Assembly: GCF_014199215.1 (NCBI RefSeq)
Contig: NZ_JACIJC010000005.1
Coordinates: 1 to 64,000, forward strand
DNA from: Sphingobium boeckii
Lineage (GTDB): Bacteria; Pseudomonadota; Alphaproteobacteria; Sphingomonadales; Sphingomonadaceae
Direction: 5' to 3'
DNA length: 64,000 nucleotides
Below, piece by piece: positions 8,325 through 17,198 of the stretch. Both the position numbers and the translations under genes were made by a program. The notes beneath the pieces were generated by a model. That model saw only the letters and a program-made list of their open reading frames with translations, did not search any database and was not told where the DNA came from. Within the stretch, counting starts at the first letter, position 1. Each line of letters starts with the position of its first letter.

Positions 8325-9035
8325 CTAGTTAACGCGTTCGCGATAACCCGTGTCGAAGTTCCCGGCTGCGATCGCCAGGATGCGATCGGCGACAGCGACC
8401 GGGCTTTTGAGCGTCGTCGCATCCTCGCCGGGAAAGGCGCGTGCGCGCATCGCGGTCGCGGTGGCACCGGGATCGACGATCGCGGTGCGGATCGTGCTGA
8501 TGTTGCGGACCTCCTCGCCATAGGCCAGCACCAGCGTTTCGAGCGCGGCTTTCGACGCGCCATAAGCCCCCCAGAAGGCGCGGGGGCTGCCGCCGACGCT
8601 GGACGTGACCGCGATCACGCGTCCGGCCTGGCTCTTGCGCAGCATCGGATCGAAATTGGCGATCAGCGCCTGCTGCGCGAGCAGATTGAGCGTGAGGATC
8701 TGGTTGAATTCCTTGGTGTCGATGGCGGTCACCGGAGAGAGCGTGCCGAGCATGGCGGCGTTCAGCACCAGCACGTCCAGCGCTTCCCAGCGGCCGGAAA
8801 TCGCGCTGGCCAGCCGCGCGATGCTGTCGCTTTCGGCCAGATCGAGCGGCGCGATCGTCGCACTGCCGCCAGCGGCATGGATTCGTTCTTCCAACTCTTC
8901 AAGCGCGCCTGCCGTGCGCGCGGTGAGCACGACATGCGCGCCCTGCGCTGCCAGCGCTTCGGCGGTGGCGGCACCGATGCCGCGGCTTGCGCCCGTGACG
9001 AGCGCGAGCTTTCCGGAAAGGGGGAGGGTGGTCAT
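8325..9035 (-). CDS. SDR family NAD(P)-dependent oxidoreductase
   Basis: A 236-residue short-chain dehydrogenase. The cofactor motif TGASRGIGAATAEAL is near residue 14, NAAMLG is near 91, the catalytic Ser lies in VTSSVGGSP, and the YxxxK pair is YGASKAALE near residue 158. The substrate cannot be read from the sequence. It lies downstream of purF on the same strand, separated by a family A palindrome, so read-through expression from purF is possible but uncertain. It is followed on the same strand by the PilZ gene after about 100 bases. Confidence 0.88.
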   Translation of the reverse strand: MTTLPLSGKLALVTGASRGIGAATAEALAAQGAHVVLTARTAGALEELEERIHAAGGSATIAPLDLAESDSIARLASAISGRWEALDVLVLNAAMLGTLSPVTAIDTKEFNQILTLNLLAQQALIANFDPMLRKSQAGRVIAVTSSVGGSPRAFWGAYGASKAALETLVLAYGEEVRNISTIRTAIVDPGATATAMRARAFPGEDATTLKSPVAVADRILAIAAGNFDTGYRERVN

Positions 9036-9044
9036 GTCATTTTC

Positions 9045-9116
9045 CCGCTTGTCCCGAGCGAAGTCGAGGGACGTTGAGCCACACCCGCGTCCCTCGACTA
9101 CGCTCGGGACAAACGG
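9045..9116. repeat. Family A palindrome, copy 2
   Basis: Inverted arms of about 30 bases (left CCGCTTGTCCCGAGCG, right CGCTCGGGACAAACGG) between purF and the SDR gene. One mismatch lies in the outer arm and another inside (CGACTA in the right arm). Same family as at 4005 and 15781. Confidence 0.9.
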
Positions 9117-9125
9117 TTCTAATGT

Positions 9126-10583
9126 CTAATTGACGCGTTCGGCCAGCATCGAGAATTGATCCTCGGGTGCCAGATCATCCTGATCGGTGAGCGTCGTCGG
9201 ATAATCGCCCGTGAAGCAGGCATCGCAATATTGCGGATGGATATCCGCACGCTTCGCTTCGCCCAGCGCCCGGTAAAGCCCGTCGATGGAAACGAATGCC
9301 AGCGTATCGGCATGGATATATTCGCACATCTGCGCGACGTTCATCTGTGCGGCGAGCAATTTGGCGCGTTCGGGCGTATCGACACCGTAAAAGCAGCTAT
9401 GCCGCGTCGGCGGGCTGGCGATGCGCATGTGGACCTCGGTCGCGCCGGCTTCGCGCATCATCTGCACGATTTTCAGCGATGTCGTGCCGCGCACGATCGA
9501 ATCATCGACCAGAATGATCTTCTTGCCGGTGATCAACGCGCGATTGGCATTGTGCTTGAGCTTCACGCCCAGATGGCGGACCTTGTCACCCGGCTGGATG
9601 AAGGTGCGCCCCACATAATGCGAACGGATGATGCCCAGTTCGAATGGGATCCCGGATTCCTGCGCATAGCCGATCGCGGCGGGAACGCCCGAATCGGGGA
9701 CGGGAATGACGAGATCGGCGTCGACCGGGTTTTCGATGGCGAGCTGCGCACCGATCGCCTTGCGCACCGAATAGACGGATGATCCGTCAACGATCGAATC
9801 GGGCCGCGAAAAATAGACATGTTCGAAGATGCAGGGGCGTGGCGCGACCGCACCGAACGGGCGGATCGACTGGATTTCGCCCTCGCGCACCAGGATCAAC
9901 TCGCCCGGCTCGACGCTCCGGATATATTCGGCTCCCACCACATCGAGCGCGACGGTTTCGGATGCAAAGATGATCGCCTTGTCCAGCCGGCCCATCACGA
10001 GCGGGCGGATGCCGAGCGGATCGCGGCAGGCGAGCATTCCTTCGGGCGTCATGCAGATCAGCGAATAAGCGCCCTCGATCTGTTTGAGCGCATCAATGAA
10101 CTTGTCGAGCAGGGTCCGGTAGGTCGAAGTGGCGACCAGATGGATGATCGTCTCGGTGTCGGAGGTCGATTGGAAGATGGAGCCGCGGCGCACCAGATTG
10201 CGCTTCAGCTTCATCGCATTGGAAATATTGCCATTGTGCGCCACCGCGAACCCGCCCGAGGCGAGATCGGCATAAAGCGGCTGGACGTTGCGCAGCGCCG
10301 TCTCACCCGTGGTGGAATAGCGGACATGGCCGCACGCCGTACTGCCCGGCAGGCCGCGGATAATGTCGTCGCGATCGAAATTGCCGGCGACATGGCCCAT
10401 GGCGCGATGGGTATGGAAATCCCGTCCATCGAAACTGGTGATGCCAGCCGCTTCCTGACCGCGGTGCTGGAGCGCGTGAAGACCCAGCGCCACCATGGCG
10501 GAAGCGGTCTCAGCGCCCGATATTCCGAAGATCCCACACTCCTCCCGAAGTTTGTCGTCATCGAAGGGGTGTGTCGTCAACAT
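9126..10583 (-). CDS. purF: Amidophosphoribosyltransferase
   Basis: First step of de novo purine synthesis: PRPP plus glutamine to phosphoribosylamine. The 485-residue protein has a short propeptide ending in DDDKLREE before C16. That Cys should become the N-terminal nucleophile of the glutaminase domain (ECGIFGISG). Glutaminase motifs GHVRYSTTG and AVAHNGNISN follow, then the phosphoribosyltransferase loop IILVDDSIVRGTT and the C-terminal YCDACFTGDYP. ATG 10583 is chosen because it gives the expected short propeptide; frame-open sequence upstream is not family-like. Bases 10584-10715 upstream presumably hold its promoter; I see no clear regulator site. Confidence 0.95.
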   Translation of the reverse strand: MLTTHPFDDDKLREECGIFGISGAETASAMVALGLHALQHRGQEAAGITSFDGRDFHTHRAMGHVAGNFDRDDIIRGLPGSTACGHVRYSTTGETALRNVQPLYADLASGGFAVAHNGNISNAMKLKRNLVRRGSIFQSTSDTETIIHLVATSTYRTLLDKFIDALKQIEGAYSLICMTPEGMLACRDPLGIRPLVMGRLDKAIIFASETVALDVVGAEYIRSVEPGELILVREGEIQSIRPFGAVAPRPCIFEHVYFSRPDSIVDGSSVYSVRKAIGAQLAIENPVDADLVIPVPDSGVPAAIGYAQESGIPFELGIIRSHYVGRTFIQPGDKVRHLGVKLKHNANRALITGKKIILVDDSIVRGTTSLKIVQMMREAGATEVHMRIASPPTRHSCFYGVDTPERAKLLAAQMNVAQMCEYIHADTLAFVSIDGLYRALGEAKRADIHPQYCDACFTGDYPTTLTDQDDLAPEDQFSMLAERVN

Positions 10584-10715
10584 ATGATTCGCCTGCGGCC
10601 ATGAGCGATAGCCGCGCATATAGGGAGGGCTTTCCCCTTTGTCGCCCCATTGTAACAAAATTACCGGGAGCGATTTGGCCGTCCATGCGTTCAGGGGGCC
10701 AGGAGAAAATGCAAA

Positions 10716-10895
10716 ATGGCCCGCGAAGAACGAACCAAAAGCAGGAATGACCTGCTGTCCGAAGCTCTGATCAAGCAGGGCTGCGCCGCTGAAAAAGCGG
10801 CGCGCATCGCTTGCGTTGATGCGAATATCTCCGATGAGCCGAAAGCGGACCGGGAATTTTTCAATCAGACCGTGCGCCGGGCGAGCTGGATCTGA
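10716..10895 (+). CDS. Small conserved-looking protein, unknown function
   Basis: A 59-residue reading frame, ATG 10716 to TGA 10893-10895, with AGGAG at 10701-10705. The product is charged and mostly helical in character: it begins MAREERTKSRNDLL, has two Cys (residues 23 and 33), and ends FFNQTVRRASWI. There is no membrane segment. Both flanks are genes reading away from or along it (purF divergent, hisI downstream after about 50 bases). The codon pattern and ribosome-binding site look like a real gene. I do not recognise a family. Confidence 0.6.
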   Translation: MAREERTKSRNDLLSEALIKQGCAAEKAARIACVDANISDEPKADREFFNQTVRRASWI

Positions 10896-10948
10896 AACAC
10901 AGTTAACACTTATTTGCCGCGCGGCGGGGCTTGGTCTAGATCGCGCTG

Positions 10949-11305
10949 ATGACCAGCGATCGCGAAACGGGCATTACGCTCGATCCCAATTATGAAGCCA
11001 ATGGCCTGATCACGGCGGTCGTGACCTCGCCCTCCGGCGAAGTCCTGATGGTCGCGCATATGAATGCCGAGGCATTGGCGCTCACCCAATCCACACAGGA
11101 AGCGCATTTCTGGTCGCGCAGCCGCGCGCGCCTGTGGAAAAAAGGCGAAACATCCGGTCATGTGCTGCGCGTCATCGAGATGCGCATGGATTGCGATCAG
11201 GATTGCATATGGCTCAAGGCCGAGCCGGCGGGGCCGGCCTGTCATACGGGCGCGCCGAGCTGCTTTTACCGCCGGATCGAAAACGGGCGGCTGGTGCGCG
11301 ATTGA
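10949..11305 (+). CDS. hisI: Phosphoribosyl-AMP cyclohydrolase
   Basis: Opens the adenine ring of phosphoribosyl-AMP, the third step of histidine synthesis. The 118 residues show the family core: [14 protein letters not shown] near residue 34, [19 protein letters not shown] near 53, then the zinc and magnesium site [11 protein letters not shown] and [12 protein letters not shown]. It is the short, monofunctional form with no HisE domain. It stands apart from other his genes here. Its stop codon TGA shares an A with the start of the following lipoprotein gene, suggesting translational coupling. Confidence 0.94.
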   Translation: MTSDRETGITLDPNYEANGLITAVVTSPSGEVLMVAHMNAEALALTQSTQEAHFWSRSRARLWKKGETSGHVLRVIEMRMDCDQDCIWLKAEPAGPACHTGAPSCFYRRIENGRLVRD

Positions 11306-11808
11306 TGCGGATATGGCTCGCCTGTCTATGGCTTGCGGGCTGTTCCTCCGGCGCAGCGACCGACGATCGGGCGGGCGGCAATCTTGAGGCGGCCGCGATC
11401 GCAACGGGCGTCATTCCCGATCCTGCCACTGCGCCTGTCGAGGGGCTTTACGAACATGTGGGCGAGGCGGCGACGGACAAATTGTGCCTGATCGGCGCGG
11501 GTGACCGCTACCGGCTCGGCATCAGCGTTCACCTTGGCCGCAACGTGGCATGTCATGCGCAGGGCCGCGCCGAGCGCAAGGGGGAAGCGCTCATGATCAC
11601 GCTGGAGGGGAAGGGCGATTGCCGCTTCGCTGCGGCGTTCGATGGCGAGGAAGTGCGCATTCCCGGAGCTGTGCCGCAAGGATGCGGATCCTATTGCACG
11701 GGGGACAATTCGATATCCGGCGTCGCTTTGGGCAAATCGAGCGCTGAACCCGCCGACGCGCTGGCTGCGCGTGACAATGACGGCGCGCCGCTCTGCACCG
11801 ACGGCTGA
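11305..11808 (+). CDS. Putative lipoprotein, unknown function
   Basis: A 167-residue protein beginning [15 protein letters not shown]. This is a short charged start, a hydrophobic stretch and a lipobox (L-A-G-C, Cys13), so it should be a lipid-anchored envelope protein. The mature part has several Cys (CLIGAGDR, ACHAQG, GDCRF, GCGSYC, LCTDG) that could form disulfides in the periplasm. I do not recognise a named family, although such hypothetical lipoproteins near hisI seem familiar from sphingomonads. ATG 11305 overlaps the hisI stop (TGATG), so it is probably coupled to hisI translation. Confidence 0.75.
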   Translation: MRIWLACLWLAGCSSGAATDDRAGGNLEAAAIATGVIPDPATAPVEGLYEHVGEAATDKLCLIGAGDRYRLGISVHLGRNVACHAQGRAERKGEALMITLEGKGDCRFAAAFDGEEVRIPGAVPQGCGSYCTGDNSISGVALGKSSAEPADALAARDNDGAPLCTDG

Positions 11809-11820
11809 CCATAGCGCTTA

Positions 11821-11842
11821 TTGACGTTGACGTGAACGTCAA
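11821..11842. promoter_or_regulatory. Near-perfect 22-bp palindromic operator upstream of the MerR gene
   Basis: Perfect 8-base inverted arms TTGACGTT and AACGTCAA surround a central ACGT, with one free base on each side of it. The site ends 13 bases before the MerR start codon. Such spaced dyads are typical MerR-family operators, and the position suggests autoregulation and control of the following acyl-CoA dehydrogenase gene. Confidence 0.75.
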
Positions 11843-11855
11843 CTAACATCCGTTC

Positions 11856-12281
11856 ATGGCCTATGCTTCGACTCATGCAACGCTCGATACGCCGGACATT
11901 CGGGACCGGCATGTCTACAGCATCTCCGATCTGTCAGAGGAATTCGGGGTCACCGCCCGCGCTTTGCGCTTTTACGAGGATGAAGGGCTGATCGCACCGA
12001 TGCGGCGCGGCATGAGCCGGATCTATACCAAGCGTGATCGCGCGCGGCTTGCTTGGATATTGCGCGCCAAGCGCGTGGGCTTCAGCCTTGGCGAAATCCG
12101 TGAAATGATCGATCTCTACGATATCGGCGACGGCCGGCATGTGCAGCGCCGGGTGACGATCGAAAAATGCAATGACCGTGTGGCGCTGCTCAAGCGTCAG
12201 CGGCAGGATATCGACGCCGCGATCGACGAACTGACACGGTTCGTGGCCACCGTGGAAAAAGCTGAAGCCGAGTCGGACTGA
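11856..12281 (+). CDS. MerR family transcriptional regulator
   Basis: A 141-residue DNA-binding regulator. The winged helix lies at about residues 18-90 (YSISDLSEEFGVTARALRFYEDEGLIAP, then SRIYTKRDRARLAWI and VGFSLGEIREMIDLY). A coiled-coil dimerisation helix follows at about 95-140. No Cys cluster for metal binding is seen. The form matches MerR proteins that control branched-chain amino acid or fatty acid breakdown (LiuR type) in proteobacteria. The next gene encodes an acyl-CoA dehydrogenase about 30 bases downstream, which fits. The dyad at 11821-11842 is its probable operator. Confidence 0.88.
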   Translation: MAYASTHATLDTPDIRDRHVYSISDLSEEFGVTARALRFYEDEGLIAPMRRGMSRIYTKRDRARLAWILRAKRVGFSLGEIREMIDLYDIGDGRHVQRRVTIEKCNDRVALLKRQRQDIDAAIDELTRFVATVEKAEAESD

Positions 12282-12312
12282 ACTCGGCCCCCTGTTGTTC
12301 CGGAGAGAAGAG

Positions 12313-14115
12313 ATGCCCGTTTATACCGCGCCTGTCCGCGATACCCGCTATGTGCTTGATGCCGTCGTCAACCTCGATCGCTACACCAATTTGCCGGGCT
12401 TTGAGAATGCCACGCCTGATATGGTGGATGCGGTGCTGAGCGAGGGCGCGCGCTTCATGCAGGATGTGCTCTTTCCGCTGAACCAGATTGGCGACCAGCA
12501 GGGCTGCACCCGGCATGACGACGGATCGGTGACCACGCCCGATGGTTTCAAGGCCGCGTATAAGGCGTTCACCGAAGCCGGCTGGTCCGCCATCTCGGCA
12601 CCGGAGGCCTTTGGCGGGCAGGGGCTGCCCCATGTGCTGGCGATCGCGGTCGAGGAATTCGTGAGTTCGGCCAATCAGGGGTTCGGCATGTATTCCGGGC
12701 TCACCAATGGCGCGGTCGCCTCGATCCTGACCAAAGGCTCGGACGCGCAAAAGGCGCTCTATGTGCCCAAAATGGTGTCGGGCGAATGGACCGGCACGAT
12801 GAACCTGACCGAACCGCAATGCGGCACCGATCTCGGCTTGATTCGTACCCGCGCGGTGCCGCAGGCTGACGGCTCCTATGCGATCACCGGGACGAAGATC
12901 TTTATCTCCGCGGGCGAGCATGATCTGACGAGCAACATCATCCATCTGGTGCTCGCCAAGACGCCGGGCGCGCCGGATAGCAGCAAGGGCATCAGCCTGT
13001 TCATCGTCCCCAAATTCCTGGTGAATGAGGATGGCTCGCTCGGCGCGCGCAACGGCGTCTCGTGCGGCTCGATCGAGCATAAGATGGGTATTCACGGCAA
13101 TGCCACCTGCCTGCTCAATTATGACGGCGCGACCGGCTTCATGGTGGGCGAGGAGAATAAGGGGCTGGCGGCGATGTTCATCATGATGAACGCGGCGCGG
13201 CTGGGCGTGGGCGTGCAGGGGCTATCGCAGGCCGAGATCGCCTATCAGAATGCGGTCCATTATGCGAAGGATCGTCGCCAGGGCCGCGCGCTGACGGGGC
13301 CGGCCGAACCCAATGAGAAAGCCGATACGCTGTTCGTGCACCCCGATGTGCGGCGGATGCTGATGGAGGGCAAGGCGCTGACCGAAGGCTTGCGCGCGCT
13401 GTGCCTGTGGGGCGCGCTTCAGGTGGATTTGGCGCATAAGGCGGCCACCGAGGAAGACCGCCAGCAGGCGGACGATCTGATCAGCCTGCTCACCCCGGTG
13501 ATCAAGGGCTATGGCACGGACAAGGGCTATGAAGTGGCCACCAACAGCCAGCAGGTGTTTGGCGGCCATGGCTATATCGTGGAATGGGGCATGGAGCAGT
13601 ATGTGCGCGATGCGCGCATTTCCATGATCTACGAAGGCGCGAACGGGGTTCAGGCGATGGATCTGGTCGGCCGGAAGCTCGCGCTGAACGGCGGCCGCGC
13701 CGTTCAATTGTTCTTCAGGATCGTGGGCGAGGAAGCGGCCGCGGGCAAGGCCGACGCGAAGACCGCCGGGATCGCGGAAGCGCTGGAAAAGGCGCTGGGC
13801 CAGCTTCAGGCGGCAACGATGTGGCTGATGCAGAATGGCATGGCCAATCCCAACAATGCGGGTGCGGGGGCCACTGCCTATCTTCACATCATGGGCATTG
13901 TCTCGGTGGGCCTGATGTGGATGCGCATGGCGCGCGCCTCTGCGGCGGCGATCGAGGCGGGGTCTGGCGACAAGGCGTTTCACGAAGCCAAGTTGATGAC
14001 CGCACGCTTCTTCGCAGAGCGGATCATGCCCGATGCGGGCGCGCTGCGCCGCAAGATCGAAGGCGGCGCGGAAAGCCTGATGGCGTTGCCGGTGGAGGCG
14101 TTCGAAAGCGCCTAG
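12313..14115 (+). CDS. Acyl-CoA dehydrogenase, long form with extra C-terminal domain
   Basis: An FAD enzyme introducing a 2,3 double bond into an acyl-CoA. The 600 residues are longer than the 380 of classical enzymes and match the class with an added C-terminal domain (FadE/DmdC-like). Visible are TEPQCGTDLGLIRTRA and ITGTKIFISAGEHDLT (FAD and substrate binding). HKMGIHGNATC and the region around FGGHGYIVEWGMEQYVRDARISMIYEG hold the catalytic base area. The C-terminal helices run from about residue 460. ATG 12313 follows GGAGAGAAGAG; an in-frame start six codons upstream lies in the leader. Substrate unknown: medium or branched acyl-CoA, or methylmercaptopropionyl-CoA. Confidence 0.88.
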   Translation: MPVYTAPVRDTRYVLDAVVNLDRYTNLPGFENATPDMVDAVLSEGARFMQDVLFPLNQIGDQQGCTRHDDGSVTTPDGFKAAYKAFTEAGWSAISAPEAFGGQGLPHVLAIAVEEFVSSANQGFGMYSGLTNGAVASILTKGSDAQKALYVPKMVSGEWTGTMNLTEPQCGTDLGLIRTRAVPQADGSYAITGTKIFISAGEHDLTSNIIHLVLAKTPGAPDSSKGISLFIVPKFLVNEDGSLGARNGVSCGSIEHKMGIHGNATCLLNYDGATGFMVGEENKGLAAMFIMMNAARLGVGVQGLSQAEIAYQNAVHYAKDRRQGRALTGPAEPNEKADTLFVHPDVRRMLMEGKALTEGLRALCLWGALQVDLAHKAATEEDRQQADDLISLLTPVIKGYGTDKGYEVATNSQQVFGGHGYIVEWGMEQYVRDARISMIYEGANGVQAMDLVGRKLALNGGRAVQLFFRIVGEEAAAGKADAKTAGIAEALEKALGQLQAATMWLMQNGMANPNNAGAGATAYLHIMGIVSVGLMWMRMARASAAAIEAGSGDKAFHEAKLMTARFFAERIMPDAGALRRKIEGGAESLMALPVEAFESA

Positions 14116-14303
14116 GCCGTATCTCCGCCTCAGCAAAGGTGGCTGGACATCGCATCGCTGCGGTTCGATATGGCGGGAGTTGCGATGATGGGCAGCCCGG
14201 AGATCAGAAATATGCGCGTGCCTTTGGCTGAAGACCGGACGGTGGAGATTTCGGCGCGCCGCCGGCATCGGGAGCGCGGATCCTGAAAAACGCAACGCAG
14301 CCG

Positions 14304-15758
14304 GTGGTGAAACCGGGCCGCAATTGCTGGCAGATCGCGCGCGCGGATCGCGCCGCGGTGATCGTCGACGCCTGTGATTATTACCGGATCGTGCGGCAGG
14401 CGATGCTGAATGCAGAGCATCGCATCCTTCTCATCGGCTGGGATTTCGATGCGCGTATCCAGCTTGAGCGCACCGATGACGGTTCGCATACCGGCGAGAC
14501 GCTGGGGCAGTTCCTGCTCGATCTGGCGAAGGCCAAGCCCGATATCGCGATCGACATTCTGAAATGGGATGTCGGCGCATTGAAGCAGCTCGGCCGCGGT
14601 GCCTCGATGTTCATGATGGCCCGCTGGGCGATGACCAAGCAGATCACCTTCAAATTCGATGGCGCGCACCCCACGGGATGCAGCCATCATCAGAAAGTGG
14701 TTGTGATCGACGACGCCTTTGCGGTGTGCGGCGGGATCGACATGACGGGAGACCGATGGGACACATGCGCGCATGTGGACGATGATCCGCGGCGCACGCG
14801 TCCCGGCGGCCAGCCCTATATGCCGTGGCACGACGCGACGATGATCGTGGACGGTGCCGCGGCCAAGGCCTTGTCCGCATTGGGGCATGATCGATGGGAG
14901 CGCGCGACCGGCGAGGATTTGAAGCCGATCAAGGACAGCAACGATCCATGGCCCGAAGAGCTTGAGCCCGATTTTCGGGATGTCGATGTGGCGGTTTCAC
15001 GAACGCGCGCCAAATATCTCGATTTCGAAGAGGTGTGCGAGATCGAGACCCTGTGGCTCGATCTGATCGGATCGGCCGAGCGCTTCATCTATATCGAAAA
15101 TCAGTATTTCACGTCCGGCAAGATCGCGGCGGCCATCGCCGCGCGGATGAAGGAAAAGAATCCGCCCGAGATCGTGATGATCAATCCGGTGAGCGCCGAC
15201 GGCTGGCTGGAGGCCAAGGCGATGGACGGCGCGCGGGTGCGGCTGGCGCAGGCGATCGGGCAGATCGATACGCAGAACCGGTTCCGCATCTATACCCCCA
15301 AAACGAAGCGCGGCGACGACATCTACGTCCATGCCAAGGTGATGATCGTGGATGATCGCGTGCTCAGGATCGGCTCGTCGAACATGAACAATCGCTCCCA
15401 GCGGCTGGACAGCGAATGCGATCTGGCGATCGACACCCGCTTGGCGGCCAATGCAAAGGCGGGCGAGGCGATCACGGCCTTGCGGACACGGCTGATGGCC
15501 GAACATCTCGGCGTGAAGCCCGATACGGTGGCGCGGCATTTCGCCAAGACCGGATCGCTGATCGCCACGATCAAGGCGCTGCAGGGCAAGGGCAAGACGC
15601 TGGAGTTGCTCGAATTCGACGAGCCCGATGCGCTGGAGGATTTCATCGCGGAGAATGAATTACTCGATCCGGAAAAGCCCGAGGATATGTTCGAACTGCC
15701 GGGCAAAAAGGGCGGTTTGTTCAAACGATGGCGGGGGCGGCTGGGCGCTTTGCGGTAA
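14304..15758 (+). CDS. Phospholipase D family protein
   Basis: A cytoplasmic or surface-associated PLD-superfamily enzyme of 484 residues with two catalytic HKD repeats. The first is HHQKVVVIDDAFAVCGGIDMT near residue 132; the second is HAKVMIVDDRVLRIGSSNMNNRS near residue 347. IENQYFTSGKIA and a Glu-rich C-terminus are also family-like. It is closer to eukaryotic-type PLD with full phosphodiesterase motifs than to cardiolipin synthase, since no N-terminal membrane helices are present. The start is uncertain: GTG 14304 or 14307. The 188 bases upstream hold only a weak 38-codon frame (14170-14286). Confidence 0.85.
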   Translation: MVKPGRNCWQIARADRAAVIVDACDYYRIVRQAMLNAEHRILLIGWDFDARIQLERTDDGSHTGETLGQFLLDLAKAKPDIAIDILKWDVGALKQLGRGASMFMMARWAMTKQITFKFDGAHPTGCSHHQKVVVIDDAFAVCGGIDMTGDRWDTCAHVDDDPRRTRPGGQPYMPWHDATMIVDGAAAKALSALGHDRWERATGEDLKPIKDSNDPWPEELEPDFRDVDVAVSRTRAKYLDFEEVCEIETLWLDLIGSAERFIYIENQYFTSGKIAAAIAARMKEKNPPEIVMINPVSADGWLEAKAMDGARVRLAQAIGQIDTQNRFRIYTPKTKRGDDIYVHAKVMIVDDRVLRIGSSNMNNRSQRLDSECDLAIDTRLAANAKAGEAITALRTRLMAEHLGVKPDTVARHFAKTGSLIATIKALQGKGKTLELLEFDEPDALEDFIAENELLDPEKPEDMFELPGKKGGLFKRWRGRLGALR

Positions 15759-15780
15759 GTCTCCGAAACCACCTCTCAAA

Positions 15781-15854
15781 CCGTTTGTCCCGAGCGAAGT
15801 CGAGGGATGTTGGGCCTGTCACCAACGTCCCTCGACTTCGCTCGGGACAAACGG
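15781..15854. repeat. Family A palindrome, copy 3
   Basis: Near-perfect inverted arms of about 30 bases between two convergent genes (phospholipase D and the SleB-type hydrolase). Here the hairpin could help end transcription from both sides, though no T-run follows. Confidence 0.9.
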
Positions 15855-15877
15855 GTGAATGAATCAGCTTCCAACGC

Positions 15878-17191
15878 TTATTGCGTCGCCGTCACCTCGG
15901 GTGTCCCCGTCGCATCGGGACGTCGCCTGATCGTGAATTTTTCCTGCGCCGGTTTCGCCTCGTCGCCCGCAACACCTGGTCGCCGGCGGATCACCGCATT
16001 GCCCTTGGGCGCGGTGCCGATCGTGCCGCGGATGCACTGCGCGCCGGGGCGGGGGAATTTGGCACAATTCCACAGCGATTTCTCGAAATTGCTCTCTTTC
16101 ATCCGCAGATAGCTAAAGGCCATCCGATCATGGATTTGTGGATCGATCGGGAGCGATTTGGGCGTCTCGTCCTTGTCCGCCCAGGCCATGAACTTGCAAT
16201 AGGGCCGCGCGCCGCAGGTGGCGATGGCGAGGCTGGTGAAGCTGTCCGGCGCGGCCTTGGGATCGATCGTGACGATGAAGGTCTCGCCCATTTGCATCAG
16301 GCTGCGCGCCTTGCTGGGCGGCACGTTTGCAGCATCGAGCGCGGGCACCATGCCGTCGATCTGCTCGCCAGGCAGGCCGGATCGGTGCGCTTCGGAATAG
16401 GCGGCCAGCCTGGGCACCACAGGCTCACCGCCGCTCACGCCGCCGCGAAAGGCGGCAGGCGTGCCCCACCATCCGGTCCAGCGGAAAAACAGGTGCGTGC
16501 CGACCGCTGCGATCTTGTCGAGGCTGCCGCTCCAATAAGGCACCACCCAGTCCGTGTGATAATGCGTGGCCGTGCCCACCTTGGCGAAAACGCTGCCACC
16601 GAGCGCCTCGGCGGCCACCTTGCGTGCGCGTGTCCAGGCGTCTGCATCATAAGCGCGGGCAAGCGCACCATCGCAGGTGAAGGTGAATTGGCAGCCAGTG
16701 CTGCGCTCCTGCCCCTGAAACACGACATCGCACACTGATTTGGGGAAAGCGGGATGGCGGACGCGATTAAGAACCACCTGCGCCACGGCGCGCTGGCCGG
16801 GCACATCGCTGCCGCCCGCTTCATAGAGCATGGCCGCGGCGAGACAGTCCGTCGCCCGCATCAGTGCGGCGGGGTTGCCTGTAAAGGCGAACGGACGCGC
16901 CGGCGGATTGGGTGCGGTGGAGAAGGCCACTCTGGCGTTGATCGCCACCGCATCCTCGGGCGCGACCTGTTTCAGAACCAGCGGTTCCACTGGTGGCGGC
17001 GGTGCCGTGCGTGCGGGTTCGTTGATCGCCTGCGTGGCCGGCGTCGACGCGTAAAGTGCGACCAACTTTCCGGAATTGAACGCTGCCCAGATAGCACCGG
17101 CCAGCCCCAGTGCGAAGACGGCCAGCATGGCGATCGCCAGCCGGTTCGGCCCGCGTCTGCGCGCCGCCGTCTCCGCTGTGGTTTCGGTCAA
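15878..17191 (-). CDS. Cell wall hydrolase, SleB family
   Basis: A predicted peptidoglycan hydrolase of 437 residues. An N-terminal cytoplasmic tail is followed by one membrane segment (residues about 18-38, LAIAMLAVFALGLAGAIWAAF), a Pro-rich linker and then the SleB/Hydrolase_2 core. The core has LAAAMLYEAGG with the catalytic Glu, QRAVAQVVLNRVRHPAFPKSVC, TGCQFTFTCDG and ATHYHTDWVVPYWSGSLDK. After the core about 170 further residues of unknown role follow. It is the last gene of a three-gene minus-strand run with an MFS exporter and cysK; no functional link is evident. Confidence 0.88.
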   Translation of the reverse strand: MTETTAETAARRRGPNRLAIAMLAVFALGLAGAIWAAFNSGKLVALYASTPATQAINEPARTAPPPPVEPLVLKQVAPEDAVAINARVAFSTAPNPPARPFAFTGNPAALMRATDCLAAAMLYEAGGSDVPGQRAVAQVVLNRVRHPAFPKSVCDVVFQGQERSTGCQFTFTCDGALARAYDADAWTRARKVAAEALGGSVFAKVGTATHYHTDWVVPYWSGSLDKIAAVGTHLFFRWTGWWGTPAAFRGGVSGGEPVVPRLAAYSEAHRSGLPGEQIDGMVPALDAANVPPSKARSLMQMGETFIVTIDPKAAPDSFTSLAIATCGARPYCKFMAWADKDETPKSLPIDPQIHDRMAFSYLRMKESNFEKSLWNCAKFPRPGAQCIRGTIGTAPKGNAVIRRRPGVAGDEAKPAQEKFTIRRRPDATGTPEVTATQ

Positions 17192-17198
17192 ACGGCCC

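Noticed and set aside
14170-14286. 38-codon frame between the acyl-CoA dehydrogenase and phospholipase D genes
   Set aside because: No clear ribosome-binding site and no recognisable product; cannot be separated from chance.
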